From Ruminococcus sp. Phil11 (GTDB lineage Bacteria; Bacillota; Clostridia; Oscillospirales; Ruminococcaceae): a stretch of DNA of 64,000 bases. The stretch lies in assembly GCA_001940925.1 (NCBI GenBank), contig MSGZ01000024.1:115264-179263 (forward strand), read 5' to 3'. Position numbers and translations under genes: made by a program. Positions 38,275 to 48,290 of this stretch are shown piece by piece (positions within the stretch are counted from its first letter, which is position 1; every line of letters begins with the position of its first letter). The notes below the pieces were generated by a model. It did no database searches, was not told the DNA's origin, and was given only the letters and a program-made list of their open reading frames with translations.

Positions 38275-38568
38275 ATGGCGAAGGTATCTGCAAAGTACGA
38301 GCTGATGATCGTCATCAGCGTCGCGAAGGGTGAGGAGGCTGCTCAGGCTGTCTGGGAGAAGTTCAAGACCCTCATCGAAAAGAATGCAGAGCTCGGCGAG
38401 GTTGATGACTGGGGCAAGCGCAAGCTGGCTTATCCGATCAACTACGAGACCGAGGCATACTACATCGTTGCACAGTTCGCATCCGCTCCGGAATTCCCGG
38501 CTGAGCTGGATCGTGTCCTGAACATTACCGACGGTGTGCTGCGCTCCATGATTACCGTCACGGAGTAA
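38275..38568 (+). CDS. rpsF: 30S ribosomal protein S6
   Basis: YELMIVISV...EVDDWGKRKLAYPINYETEAYY. Confidence 0.97.
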   Translation: MAKVSAKYELMIVISVAKGEEAAQAVWEKFKTLIEKNAELGEVDDWGKRKLAYPINYETEAYYIVAQFASAPEFPAELDRVLNITDGVLRSMITVTE

Positions 38569-38592
38569 TCCAGTAAAGAGGAGGTTCGGTTT

Positions 38593-39156
38593 ATGCTGAA
38601 CAAGGTTATTTTAATGGGACGTCTGACCCGTGATCCCGAGTTCCGGCAGACGACCTCCGGTGTTCCGGTTTGCAGATTCTCCATTGCGATCAGCCGTCAG
38701 TTTGCAAATAAGCAGACGGGCGAGCGTGAAGCGGATTTCGTGGATTGCGTTGCATGGAGACAGACCGCTGAATTTGTTTCCCGCTATTTCAGCAAGGGCA
38801 GCATGATTCTGGTCGAGGGTCAGCTCCGGAACGACAACTATACCGATAATAACGGTGTGAAGCATTATCGCATGAACGTGTTTGTGGATAATGTCAGCTT
38901 CTGCGAGTCCAAAGGAAACGGCGGACAGGGCGGCGGCTACCAGCAGCAGGGCGGATATGCCCAGCAGGGCGGTTATCAGCAGGGCGGCTACGGTCAGCCT
39001 GCACCGCAGGGCGGCTATCAGCAGAACGGCGGCGGTTATCAGAATAACGGCTACCAGAATGCACCGGCTCCCGCGGCACCCCCGCAGGATGCGCTTTCCA
39101 TCGGTGACATCGGTGAATTTGAAGAGATCCTCAGTGACGGCGAGGTTCCGTTCTGA
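38593..39156 (+). CDS. ssb: Single-stranded DNA-binding protein with long Gly/Gln/Tyr-rich tail
   Basis: MLNKVILMGRLTRDPEFRQTTSGVPVCRFSIAI...; tail GGYQQQGGYAQQGGYQQGGYGQ; acidic tip ILSDGEVPF. Confidence 0.97.
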   Translation: MLNKVILMGRLTRDPEFRQTTSGVPVCRFSIAISRQFANKQTGEREADFVDCVAWRQTAEFVSRYFSKGSMILVEGQLRNDNYTDNNGVKHYRMNVFVDNVSFCESKGNGGQGGGYQQQGGYAQQGGYQQGGYGQPAPQGGYQQNGGGYQNNGYQNAPAPAAPPQDALSIGDIGEFEEILSDGEVPF

Positions 39157-39193
39157 GAGAACAGTGATTTCCTGAAAAGGAGGGAAATGTATC

Positions 39194-39442
39194 ATGCCTA
39201 TGGATCATGAGAGACCGCAGCGCGGCAGCAAGAGACCGCGCAGAAAGGTTTGCATGTTCTGCGCTGACAAGGTCCAGAACATCGACTACAAGGATATCAA
39301 CCGCCTGAAGAAGTGCATGACCGAGCGTGCAAAGATTCTGCCCCGCAGAGTTACCGGCACCTGTGCATTCCATCAGCGTCAGCTCACCACCGCGATCAAG
39401 CGCTCCAGATACGTTGCACTGATCCCGTACACCGCTGACTGA
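39194..39442 (+). CDS. rpsR: 30S ribosomal protein S18, Cys-containing
   Basis: [47 protein letters not shown]. Confidence 0.97.
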   Translation: MPMDHERPQRGSKRPRRKVCMFCADKVQNIDYKDINRLKKCMTERAKILPRRVTGTCAFHQRQLTTAIKRSRYVALIPYTAD

Positions 39443-39520
39443 TTTCCGGTCATCAAAACGCTGTGTCCCTTTCGGGGGATGCGGCGTTTTTTGCGTATGC
39501 AGAAAAATTGAAATTGCCTC

Positions 39521-39566
39521 TTGACATTTCACGGATTTGTGGTATAATAAATGAGAATGATTTTCA
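39521..39566 (+). promoter_or_regulatory. Promoter TTGACA-N16-TATAAT with Zur/Fur-type box TGAGAATGATTTTCA at 39552-39566
   Basis: Inverted repeat TGAGAAT-g-ATTTTCA next to the -10, upstream of znuA. Confidence 0.8.
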
Positions 39567-39593
39567 ATTTCAATTTGGCATGGAGGCATCAAT

Positions 39594-40577
39594 ATGCAGA
39601 ATACAAAACGGGCACTTGCGGCATTGCTGACGGCAGGCGCAATTCTGCTGACCGGCTGCGGCAGCGAAAATGCGCGTCAGATAAACAGGCACCGCATTGT
39701 CTGCTCGGTGTTCCCGGAATATGACTGGACAAGGCAGATCCTCGGCTCCCATACGGATGATTTCGAGCTCTGCTATCTGCTGGAAAGCGGTGCCGATCCG
39801 CACAGCTTCCAGCCCTCTGTGGAGGATATGATGAAGGTAGCGGACTGCGATCTGTTCCTGTATATCGGCGGCGAATCCGACGCGTGGACGGCGGATGCGA
39901 TCGCGGAGGCCGTCAACCCGGATATGCAGACCGTCGCGCTGCTCGATGTCCTCGGCGGCGAGACCGTGACCGAGGAGGTCAAGGAGGGTATGCAGGCGGA
40001 GGACGAGTCGGAAGAAGCAGAGGACGGCGAAGAAGCACCGGAATATGACGAGCATGTCTGGCTTTCCCTGCGCCGTGCAAAGACCGTCTGCGCGGAGATC
40101 ACGGAAAAGCTCTGTCAGATCGACCGTGCAAATGCGGCGGATTACCGCGCCAATCTCACAGCGTATACGCAGAAGCTGGACGCGCTCGATCAGGATTTTC
40201 AGGCATTGGCTGACAGCGCATCGCAGAAAACGCTGCTGTTCGGCGACCGCTTCCCGTTTCGCTATTTTACCGAGGACTACGGCCTTGATTACTATGCGGC
40301 GTTCGTCGGCTGCTCGGCGGAGACAGAGGCCGCCTTTGAAACGGTCGTATTCCTTGCGAACAAGCTGGACGAGCTCGGGCTCGATACGGTCTATACGATC
40401 GAAAGCTCCGACGGCTCGCTTGCGAGAACGATCATTGAAAACACAAAGGACAAGAATCAGCAGATCGCCGTGCTCAATTCAATCCAGTCCGTGACGGCGC
40501 AGCAGGTCGCGGACGGCACGACGTATCTGTCGCTGATGCAGCAGAATTACGATGTGCTGAAGGCGCATCTGAAATAA
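39594..40577 (+). CDS. znuA: Zinc ABC transporter substrate-binding lipoprotein
   Basis: LLTGCGSENA; SGADPHSFQPSVEDMMKV; YDEHVWLSLRRAK; Zur-like box upstream; followed by ATPase and permease. Confidence 0.9.
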   Translation: MQNTKRALAALLTAGAILLTGCGSENARQINRHRIVCSVFPEYDWTRQILGSHTDDFELCYLLESGADPHSFQPSVEDMMKVADCDLFLYIGGESDAWTADAIAEAVNPDMQTVALLDVLGGETVTEEVKEGMQAEDESEEAEDGEEAPEYDEHVWLSLRRAKTVCAEITEKLCQIDRANAADYRANLTAYTQKLDALDQDFQALADSASQKTLLFGDRFPFRYFTEDYGLDYYAAFVGCSAETEAAFETVVFLANKLDELGLDTVYTIESSDGSLARTIIENTKDKNQQIAVLNSIQSVTAQQVADGTTYLSLMQQNYDVLKAHLK

Positions 40578-40604
40578 CCTTTCCCGCAGGGAGGCGAACA
40601 GAAA

Positions 40605-41312
40605 ATGGGTGTGCAGATCACCTGCAAAAATGCCGCGCTCGGCTATGAAAACCGCATTGTCGCGGAAAATCTGAATTTTACGGTCAGTGCCGGGGATTAT
40701 CTCTGCATTCTCGGAGAAAACGGCTCCGGCAAGAGCACGCTGGTCAAAGCGCTGCTCGGCCTGAAGCCGCAGGTCTCCGGCGAGATCGTATGTGCACATC
40801 AGGGTATCGGCTATCTGCCGCAGCAGACGGTCGTGCAGAAGGATTTTCCGGCGTCCGTGCGGGAGATCGTCCGCTCGGGCTGCCTCGGCAAGACGGGACT
40901 GTGGCCGTTCTATACGAAAGAGGAAAAGGCACTTGCGGCGGAGATGATGCAGAAGCTCGGCATCACGAAGCTGGAAAAACGCTGCTATCGCGATCTTTCC
41001 GGCGGACAGCAGCAGCGCGTCCTGCTGGCAAGAGCCCTCTGCGCGGCGAAGAATATGCTGCTGCTGGACGAGCCGGTCACGGGACTGGACCCCCGCGCAC
41101 AGACAGAGCTCTACGAGCAGATCGCTTCACTGAACAAAAGCGGCATCACGGTCATCATGGTCTCGCATGATGTGCAGGCTGCCGTGAAATACGCGTCGCA
41201 TATCCTGCAGATCGGCAAAAAGCAGCAGCTGTTTTACGGAACAGCTGCGGAATATCGAAACAGCAGGATCGGCCGTGCGTTTCTGGAGACGGGAGGTGCG
41301 GCACTTGCATAA
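40605..41312 (+). CDS. znuC: Zinc ABC transporter ATPase
   Basis: LGENGSGKSTLVKALLG, LSGGQQQRVLLARAL, LLLDEPVTGLD. Confidence 0.93.
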   Translation: MGVQITCKNAALGYENRIVAENLNFTVSAGDYLCILGENGSGKSTLVKALLGLKPQVSGEIVCAHQGIGYLPQQTVVQKDFPASVREIVRSGCLGKTGLWPFYTKEEKALAAEMMQKLGITKLEKRCYRDLSGGQQQRVLLARALCAAKNMLLLDEPVTGLDPRAQTELYEQIASLNKSGITVIMVSHDVQAAVKYASHILQIGKKQQLFYGTAAEYRNSRIGRAFLETGGAALA

Positions 41313-42156
41313 CTTTGCAAAGCTGGCGGAATATTTCAGCAATTATCCGTTTGTGCGCTATGCATTCGCGGTCGGACTGCTGATCGCGCTCTGTGCGTCG
41401 CTGCTCGGCGTGACGCTGGTGCTGAAACGCTTTTCGTTCATCGGCGACGGCCTTTCGCATGTGGCCTTCGGCGCGATGGCGGTCGCGGCGGTCACGGGGC
41501 TGACGAACAAAACGGTCATTGTGCTGCCGCTGACGGTGCTTTCCGCGATTCTGCTGCTCCGCACGGGGCAGAACACGAAGATCAAGGGTGATGCCGCCGT
41601 CGCGATGATCTCGGTCGGGGCACTGGCGGTCGGCTACATGCTGATGCACCTGTTCCCGTCCTCGTCCAATGTCTCCGGCGATGTGTGCAGCACGCTGTTC
41701 GGCTCAACGTCGTTCCTGACGCTGCGCAAATCCGATGTGGTGCTGTGCGTTGTCATGGCGGGGATCGTCCTGCTGACGTTCCTGCTGTTCTATCACAAAA
41801 TTTTCGCGGTCACCTTTGATGAGAGCTTCGCGCAGGCGAGCGGCATCAACGCGAACGGCTACAATCTGCTGATCGCGGTCATCACCTCGCTGATCATCGT
41901 GCTGGCGATGAATCTGGTCGGTTCGCTGCTGATCTCCGCGCTGGTCATCTTTCCCGCACTCTCCGCGATGCGGCTGTTCCGGAGCTTCCGCAGCGTGATG
42001 CTCTGCTCGGCGGTGATCTCCGTGGTCTGTGCCGGCTCCGGCATTATTCTCTCGATCCTGTTCTCGACGCCGGTCGGCGCAACGATCGTTGTCGCGGATA
42101 TGACGGTCTTTTTCCTGTTCAGCCTGATCTCCCTTTGCAGGGACGGCAGGAAATGA
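41305..42156 (+). CDS. znuB: Zinc ABC transporter permease; likely TTG start
   Basis: ABC-3 family TM protein; gggaggtg upstream of TTG at 41305, overlapping znuC. Confidence 0.9.
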   Translation: MHNFAKLAEYFSNYPFVRYAFAVGLLIALCASLLGVTLVLKRFSFIGDGLSHVAFGAMAVAAVTGLTNKTVIVLPLTVLSAILLLRTGQNTKIKGDAAVAMISVGALAVGYMLMHLFPSSSNVSGDVCSTLFGSTSFLTLRKSDVVLCVVMAGIVLLTFLLFYHKIFAVTFDESFAQASGINANGYNLLIAVITSLIIVLAMNLVGSLLISALVIFPALSAMRLFRSFRSVMLCSAVISVVCAGSGIILSILFSTPVGATIVVADMTVFFLFSLISLCRDGRK

Positions 42157-42182
42157 ACCTGCCGGGATCTGATATCATAATA

Positions 42183-42218
42183 AAAAAACGGCACTGATTC
42201 TGAACCAGTGCCGTTTTG
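42183..42218. terminator. Bidirectional intrinsic terminator
   Basis: aaaaaacggcactgattctgaaccagtgccgtttt. Confidence 0.88.
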
Positions 42219-42232
42219 TTGTGCTGTTCGGT

Positions 42233-43879
42233 TTATTCATTGCTGCTGAGGAGCTGCTCCCATGTGATGTTCTTCTTGGAAACAGTGTTGTTGACGTAAT
42301 ACATCAGCGTGTACTGAACGTCCGCAACATCGAATGTGCCGTTTGCATCGACGTCCGCGATCGGCAGTAGCTCGTCGCCGAAGACGCCCGGATTGCCCGC
42401 AAATGTCTCAACATAATGCTGCAGACCGATCTGCACATCAATGATCGAGACCTCACCGTTTCTGTCAATGTCGCCGAGCAGGCCGACGATGACATCGCAG
42501 GTGTATTCCTTGCCGTTGTTGGTCGCAGTGACCTTTGTGCTGCCGAAGCCGACCGACTTGATCAGGCCGTTCCGGTCAACGGTTGCAACGGAGGGATCCT
42601 CGCTCTTCCACTCGACCGGACCCGTGACATTGAACAGGGTCAGGTTTGCGTACTGGTCTGCGCCGGAGAGCGAAACGGAGCTGCGGTTGATGCAGGTCTG
42701 ATCGTCCGCAACGACAGTGATGCTGCCGTCATAGAATGTGACGTCGAGCTTTTCGCCGTCGATATCCACGATCTTCAGCTCGCAGCTGTTCAGACCCTCG
42801 TGATAGAAACTGGTCTTGTAGATCTCGCCGGCCTTTGCATCGGACGGGATCGTGACATTGAGGTTGCAGAGGACTGTGCCGTTATCAGCCTGAGACGTAT
42901 CGGAGCCTGCATACACATAGGACGGATACGGCGTCTTTTCGGGATCCGTGTTGATCGTTGCGGCATTTCTGTATGCGCTGCCGCGCTCGATCTTGTTCAG
43001 CGTCAGCCGCTTGTCGATGTCAAAGAACACCTGATAGCCTGCTGTGCCGGTGTCGTTGAACACATAAACCGGAACCTTGACGGTATCGCCCGGCTTGCCG
43101 CAGACATCGCCGAGGATGTAGTAATGACCTGCATCCGCGATCTCGTAGGTATCGGTCCAGTCGCTGGTGTCAGCCTCCTCGACCTTGATCGTCAGCGGGA
43201 CGGATTCAAAGCTCAGGTCAGAGGTCTGTACGCCGGAGCAGGCGGAGCAGGATTCCTTGCTGCTGCCCGAAACGACGCTCTGCGAATTGACGAACGGATC
43301 CTTGCGGATATCCAGCTTGTACTCGCCGGAGGGCGTGCCCTTCGGAACGATCAGCGTTGCCGTTGCAAAGGCATTCTGATACGCCCATTCAACGCTGGAA
43401 TTCCAAGCGGTGGTATTGGCCTCCGCAGCTGCATCCGGCAGCTTGTCGGGGTCTGCGGAATACACCCAGCTCAGGTTCATCTTTTCCTTGTTGAACACAT
43501 CCGAGAAGGATGCGCCTGCATTGCCCTTGGAGGTGCTGTCGAAGCAGAACGGCGAAGCCATTGCGCCGTCCGCCATGTAGAGGCCGTAATTGCCGAACGC
43601 ACCGGTCTCCGCATCGGGCTGGCCGTCATTGACCTGCAGCTTCAGGTTGATGCCGTTGACGCCGGGATTCGACGGAATGAAGATCTTGACCGGAACGGAG
43701 ATATCTCTTGCAGCGATATCCTCAGCCTTGATCGAGACGGCATTCTTTCCGTCGGAGCGGATATCAAAGGTCAGAGTCGGGGCTTCTGCCGCGGCCGACT
43801 GAAACGCGCCCGTGCCGAGCAGGGAGCCTGCGGTCAGGATTGCTGCCGTAAAAGCAGAACAGAGCTTTTTCATTTGCAT
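42233..43879 (-). CDS. Secreted protein with two cohesin-like domains, a BIG_2-like domain and a C-terminal dockerin
   Basis: MQMKKLCSAFTAAILTAGSLLG signal; VEWKSEDPSVATVDRNGLIKSVGFGSTKVTATNNGKEYTC (BIG_2); GDIDRNGEVSIIDVQIGLQHYV...ADVDANGTFDVADVQYTLMYYV (dockerin). Confidence 0.88.
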   Translation of the reverse strand: MQMKKLCSAFTAAILTAGSLLGTGAFQSAAAEAPTLTFDIRSDGKNAVSIKAEDIAARDISVPVKIFIPSNPGVNGINLKLQVNDGQPDAETGAFGNYGLYMADGAMASPFCFDSTSKGNAGASFSDVFNKEKMNLSWVYSADPDKLPDAAAEANTTAWNSSVEWAYQNAFATATLIVPKGTPSGEYKLDIRKDPFVNSQSVVSGSSKESCSACSGVQTSDLSFESVPLTIKVEEADTSDWTDTYEIADAGHYYILGDVCGKPGDTVKVPVYVFNDTGTAGYQVFFDIDKRLTLNKIERGSAYRNAATINTDPEKTPYPSYVYAGSDTSQADNGTVLCNLNVTIPSDAKAGEIYKTSFYHEGLNSCELKIVDIDGEKLDVTFYDGSITVVADDQTCINRSSVSLSGADQYANLTLFNVTGPVEWKSEDPSVATVDRNGLIKSVGFGSTKVTATNNGKEYTCDVIVGLLGDIDRNGEVSIIDVQIGLQHYVETFAGNPGVFGDELLPIADVDANGTFDVADVQYTLMYYVNNTVSKKNITWEQLLSSNE

Positions 43880-43922
43880 GACGTTGGGTCCTTTCTGTGA
43901 ATGGATTTGGGTTGCGCAGGTT

Positions 43923-44588
43923 TTATGAATCCGCAGTCCCCGCTGCGGTTTCATGCGGAGAATCATGCCCCAGCCCGTAGGTCAGGGTGAGCAGGCTGTC
44001 TGCGAGATGCACATTTTCGACGAGGATCGCGGGGTCTTCAAAATGGAGATCGCCGTGACTGAAATTCCAGAATGCACGCACACCAAGCTCCACAAGCTTT
44101 TTTGCGATCTTCGGTGCGGCATTTTCCGGCACACAGAGCACTGCCAGCTCCGGACGCTCCTGATGACAGAAGCCCGAGAGCGTATCGGTGTGGTGGATCG
44201 GCATGCCGTCCAGATCCCTGCCCGCGACAAACGGGTTGGAATCAAACAGCCCGATCAGCTCACAGCCGCATTCCGGGAAGCTGACATGGGTCGCGATCGC
44301 CCTGCCGAGATTGCCGAGCCCGATCAGAATGGTGCGCCGGTGCTCCGAAACGCCGAGGATCTGCCCGATCTCGTCGCGGAGCGCGCAGACATTGTAGCCG
44401 TAGCCCTGCTGTCCGAAGCCGCCGAAGCAGTTTAAGTCCTGCCGGATCTGCGAGGCGGTCATGCCCATTTGCTGGGACAGCTCCTTCGAGGAGATCCGGA
44501 CAGTGCCTTTTTCGGCCAGCTCACCGAGAAACCGGTGATAACGCGGTAGACGCCGGATGACGGACGGAGAGATCTCCTGTTTTGACAT
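43923..44588 (-). CDS. rex: Redox-sensing transcriptional repressor Rex
   Basis: VIRRLPRYHRFLGEL, SSKELSQQMGMTASQIRQDLNCFGGFGQQGYGYNV, LIGLGNLGRAI. Confidence 0.97.
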   Translation of the reverse strand: MSKQEISPSVIRRLPRYHRFLGELAEKGTVRISSKELSQQMGMTASQIRQDLNCFGGFGQQGYGYNVCALRDEIGQILGVSEHRRTILIGLGNLGRAIATHVSFPECGCELIGLFDSNPFVAGRDLDGMPIHHTDTLSGFCHQERPELAVLCVPENAAPKIAKKLVELGVRAFWNFSHGDLHFEDPAILVENVHLADSLLTLTYGLGHDSPHETAAGTADS

Positions 44589-44603
44589 TTCTGCTGCGCC
44601 TCC

Positions 44604-45815
44604 TTATTGCAGCTTTGCCGCAAGGCGCGTGCCGATCTCTTTCAGGAACTGCTCCGAATTGACCTTCTGCTTGTTCTCCAGCGTGGAGAGCAGATAGAGG
44701 TCGCCGGTCATGATGCCGTCCTCGATCGTCTGGATCGTTGCAGCTTCGAGTTTGTCCGCGAAGTCGCAGAGTGCGGGGATATTGTCCAGCTCACCGCGCT
44801 TGCGGAGGGCGCCCGACCATGCAAAGATCGTCGCAACGGAGTTGGTGGAGGTTTCCTCGCCCTTCAGGTATTTATAATAGTGCCGCTGGACCGTGCCGTG
44901 TGCTGCCTCGAACTCGTAGACGCCGGACGGGGACACGAGCACGGAGGTCATCATCGCGAGAGAGCCGTAGGCCGTCGAGACCATGTCGGACATGACGTCG
45001 CCGTCATAGTTCTTGCACGCCCAGATATAGCCGCCGTTGGAACGGATCACGCGTGCAACGGCATCGTCAATCAGGGTATAGAAATACTCGATGCCCGCAG
45101 CCTCAAACTTCTCCTTATACTCATTTTCGTATATTTCGCTGAAAATATCCTTAAATCTGTGGTCGTACTGCTTGGAAATGGTGTCCTTCGTTGCGAACCA
45201 CAGATCCTGCTTGCGGTCGAGCGCATAGTTGAAGCAGGACTTCGCAAAGCCTGCGATCGAATTGTCGCGGTTGTGCAGACCCTGAATGATGCCGTCATCG
45301 GTGAACTCATGGATCAGCTGACGGGTCTCGTTGCCGTCCTTGTCCGTCCAGACGAGCTCGGCCTTGCCGCCGCCCTTGACCTGCATCTCGGTGTTCTTGT
45401 ACACATCGCCGTAAGCGTGACGGGCGATCGTGATCGGCTTTGTCCATGTCGGGATATACGGGGTGATGCCCTTGACGAGGATCGGAGTGCGGAACACGGT
45501 GCCGTCCAGAATTGCACGGATCGTGCCGTTCGGCGACTTCCACATCTCGGAAAGGCCGTATTCCTCCACGCGGGCTGCGTTCGGGGTGATCGTTGCGCAC
45601 TTGACCGCGACGCCGTATTTCAGCGTTGCGTTTGCGCTGTCAACCGTGATCTGATCCTTTGTCTCCTCGCGCTTTTTCAGGCCGAGATCGTAATACTCGG
45701 TCTTGAGATCGACATACGGGCAGATGAGGATATCCTTGATCCACTGCCAGAGGATACGCGTCATTTCGTCGCCGTCCATTTCAACGAGCGGCGTTGTCAT
45801 TTTGATCTTGTCCAT
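44604..45815 (-). CDS. icd: NADP-dependent isocitrate dehydrogenase
   Basis: [57 protein letters not shown]. Confidence 0.96.
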   Translation of the reverse strand: MDKIKMTTPLVEMDGDEMTRILWQWIKDILICPYVDLKTEYYDLGLKKREETKDQITVDSANATLKYGVAVKCATITPNAARVEEYGLSEMWKSPNGTIRAILDGTVFRTPILVKGITPYIPTWTKPITIARHAYGDVYKNTEMQVKGGGKAELVWTDKDGNETRQLIHEFTDDGIIQGLHNRDNSIAGFAKSCFNYALDRKQDLWFATKDTISKQYDHRFKDIFSEIYENEYKEKFEAAGIEYFYTLIDDAVARVIRSNGGYIWACKNYDGDVMSDMVSTAYGSLAMMTSVLVSPSGVYEFEAAHGTVQRHYYKYLKGEETSTNSVATIFAWSGALRKRGELDNIPALCDFADKLEAATIQTIEDGIMTGDLYLLSTLENKQKVNSEQFLKEIGTRLAAKLQ

Positions 45816-45974
45816 CGGAAAGACCTCCTTTATGAGATTGCATTGTGATTCCGGAATTGCGAAAGCAGGATATCCGGCGGCGTTCTGCACGGCCGGTTCT
45901 GCATCATCCTTATGAAACGCCGCGCCGGGCACGGTCCGTTCGGCAGCCGGACCCGTGCGGCTGAAAAAATTGTG

Positions 45975-46196
45975 TCAGCTTTCTGCGACGACGGAAAGAA
46001 TCACGATGATGACGAACAGTACAAAGAGAATGGCACCGGCGACACCACGGGCTTTCTTTTCGCTCCAGCCGAGCTTTTCCTCGAAAAATGTCTGCAGTGC
46101 ATACAGTGCCAGAACCGCAATGATGACCAGCACAAGGTCCTTGGCCGAACGGATGTGGATGCGTCTGAACTGTGCTGCAGTGATTGTCAGTAACAT
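45975..46196 (-). CDS. Small two-TM hypothetical protein
   Basis: 73 aa MLLTITAAQFRRIHIRSAKDLVLVIIAVLALYALQTFF...ILFVLFVIIVILSVVAES; between aconitase and icd; RBS aaggagaag. Confidence 0.75.
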   Translation of the reverse strand: MLLTITAAQFRRIHIRSAKDLVLVIIAVLALYALQTFFEEKLGWSEKKARGVAGAILFVLFVIIVILSVVAES

Positions 46197-46221
46197 GATG
46201 TCTTCTCCTTATGATAAATGA

Positions 46222-48159
46222 TTATTTCAGAGCCTCACGGGTGTAATCCAGCAGACCGCCTGCCAGCATGATATCCTTCGTGCGGCCGGTCAGCTCACAG
46301 AGCACCGGGATCTCCGCACCGGAGGTCTTGTTCACGACGGTCAGCTCGGTTCTGCCGTCCTCGACAGCCTTTCTGACGCCTGCCAGCACGAGCTGATCGC
46401 CCTGTGCGATCTTGTCGTAGTCCGCCTCATTGACAAAGGTCAGCGGCAGAATGCCTGCATTGATGAGATTTGCGCGGTGGATACGGGCGAAGGACTTGAC
46501 CAGCACCGCCTTGACGCCGAGATACAGCGGGGCAAGGGCAGCGTGCTCACGGGACGAGCCCTGACCGTAGTTCGCACCTCCGACGATGATGCTCTGGCCG
46601 AGTGCCTTTGCGCGCTTCGGGAATTCCTCATCGCAGACTGCGAAGCAGTACTCGGAAATCTTCGGAATATTGGAACGCAGCGGCAGAATCTTCGCGCCTG
46701 CCGGCATGATATGGTCTGTGGTGATATTATCGCCGACTTTCAGGGACACCGGTGCGTCGATCGTTTCGAGCAGCGGGTGTGTTTCCGGATACGGCTTGAT
46801 GTTCGGCCCGAGTTTGATCTCAACGCTGTCCATATCCTTTTCGTCAGCCGGCAGCGTGACCATGTTGTCGTTGACCGTAAAGACATCCGGCAGCCTGAAC
46901 TCCGGCATCTCGCCGAGCGTGCGCGGGTCGGTGAGGTAGCCGGTCAGTGCGGAAGCCGCAGCGGTTTCCGGCGAGACCAGATAGATCTGACCGTCCTTTG
47001 TGCCGGAACGCCCCTCAAAGTTGCGGTTGAATGTACGCAGGGAGATACCGGCGGAATTCGGAGACTGTCCCATGCCGATGCACGGGCCGCACGCGGATTC
47101 CAGAATACGGGCACCGGCGTCGATCATATCGGAAAGGCAGCCGTTTGCGGCCAGCATGTTGAGCACCTGCTTGGAGCCCGGTGCGATCGCCAGCGAAACA
47201 TCCGGATGCACGGTTTTGCCCTTGAGGATGTATGCGACCTTCATCATATCGAGCAGAGAGGAGTTCGTGCAGGAGCCGATGCAGACCTGGTCGATCTTCA
47301 GCCTGCCGATCTCGCTCATGGACTTGACGTTGTCAGGGGAGTGCGGACATGCAGCCAGCGGCTCCAGCTTGGAAAGGTCGATCTCGATGACCTCGTCGTA
47401 GACAGCGTCCTCGTCTGCTGCCAGCGGAATCCAGACTTCCTCGCGCTGCTGCGCCTTCAGGAATGCTCTGGTCATCTCGTCGGACGGGAACACGGAGGTC
47501 GTTGCGCCGAGCTCTGCGCCCATGTTGGTGATCGTTGCGCGCTCCGGTACGGTCAGCGTTTTGACGCCTTCGCCGGTGTACTCGATGACCTTGCCGACGC
47601 CGCCCTTGACGGACATTCTGCGGAGCACCTCAAGGATGACATCCTTTGCAGCGACCCACGGGCTGAGCTTGCCGGTCAGCTTCACATTGACGACCTTCGG
47701 GCAGGTGATGTAATAAGCACCGCCGCCCATTGCGACTGCAACATCCAGACCGCCCGCGCCGATCGCCAGCATACCGAGGCCGCCGCCGGTCGGGGTATGG
47801 GAGTCGGAGCCGATCAGGGTCTTGCCCGGAATGCCGAAGCGTTCCAGATGCACCTGATGACAGATGCCGTTGCCCGGACGGGAGAAGTACAGGCCGTGCT
47901 TCTTCGCACAGGAGCCGATGAAGCGGTGGTCGTCCGCATTCTCGAAGCCGTTCTGCAGCGTGTTGTGGTCGATATACGCAACGGAGCGTTCGGTACGGAC
48001 ACGCGGTACGCCCATTGCCTCAAACTCGAGATACGCCATGGTGCCGGTCGCATCCTGTGTTAAGGTCTGGTCGATGCGGATGCCGATTTCGGTGCCGCGG
48101 ACGAGTTCGCCCTCCACGAGATGCGCAGAGAGGATTTTTTCAGTCATGGTAAGTCCCAT
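46222..48159 (-). CDS. Aconitate hydratase
   Basis: 645 aa; GSDSHTPTGGGLGML, IGSCTNSS, ESACGPCIGMGQSPNS, IVGGANYGQGSSREHAALAP. Confidence 0.95.
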   Translation of the reverse strand: MGLTMTEKILSAHLVEGELVRGTEIGIRIDQTLTQDATGTMAYLEFEAMGVPRVRTERSVAYIDHNTLQNGFENADDHRFIGSCAKKHGLYFSRPGNGICHQVHLERFGIPGKTLIGSDSHTPTGGGLGMLAIGAGGLDVAVAMGGGAYYITCPKVVNVKLTGKLSPWVAAKDVILEVLRRMSVKGGVGKVIEYTGEGVKTLTVPERATITNMGAELGATTSVFPSDEMTRAFLKAQQREEVWIPLAADEDAVYDEVIEIDLSKLEPLAACPHSPDNVKSMSEIGRLKIDQVCIGSCTNSSLLDMMKVAYILKGKTVHPDVSLAIAPGSKQVLNMLAANGCLSDMIDAGARILESACGPCIGMGQSPNSAGISLRTFNRNFEGRSGTKDGQIYLVSPETAAASALTGYLTDPRTLGEMPEFRLPDVFTVNDNMVTLPADEKDMDSVEIKLGPNIKPYPETHPLLETIDAPVSLKVGDNITTDHIMPAGAKILPLRSNIPKISEYCFAVCDEEFPKRAKALGQSIIVGGANYGQGSSREHAALAPLYLGVKAVLVKSFARIHRANLINAGILPLTFVNEADYDKIAQGDQLVLAGVRKAVEDGRTELTVVNKTSGAEIPVLCELTGRTKDIMLAGGLLDYTREALK

Positions 48160-48252
48160 TTTGAATTCCTGCCTTTCGGATATAATTATACTCTTATATT
48201 GTACATCAAAACCGTGATAATGTCAAGCGGAAATTCTCTCCGCGGCGCAAAA

Positions 48253-48280
48253 TGCCCCTGCCGCGGGTACGGCAGGGGCG
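48253..48280 (-). terminator. Intrinsic terminator
   Basis: gcccctgccgcgggtacggcaggggc. Confidence 0.7.
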
Positions 48281-48290
48281 GAAATCTGTT

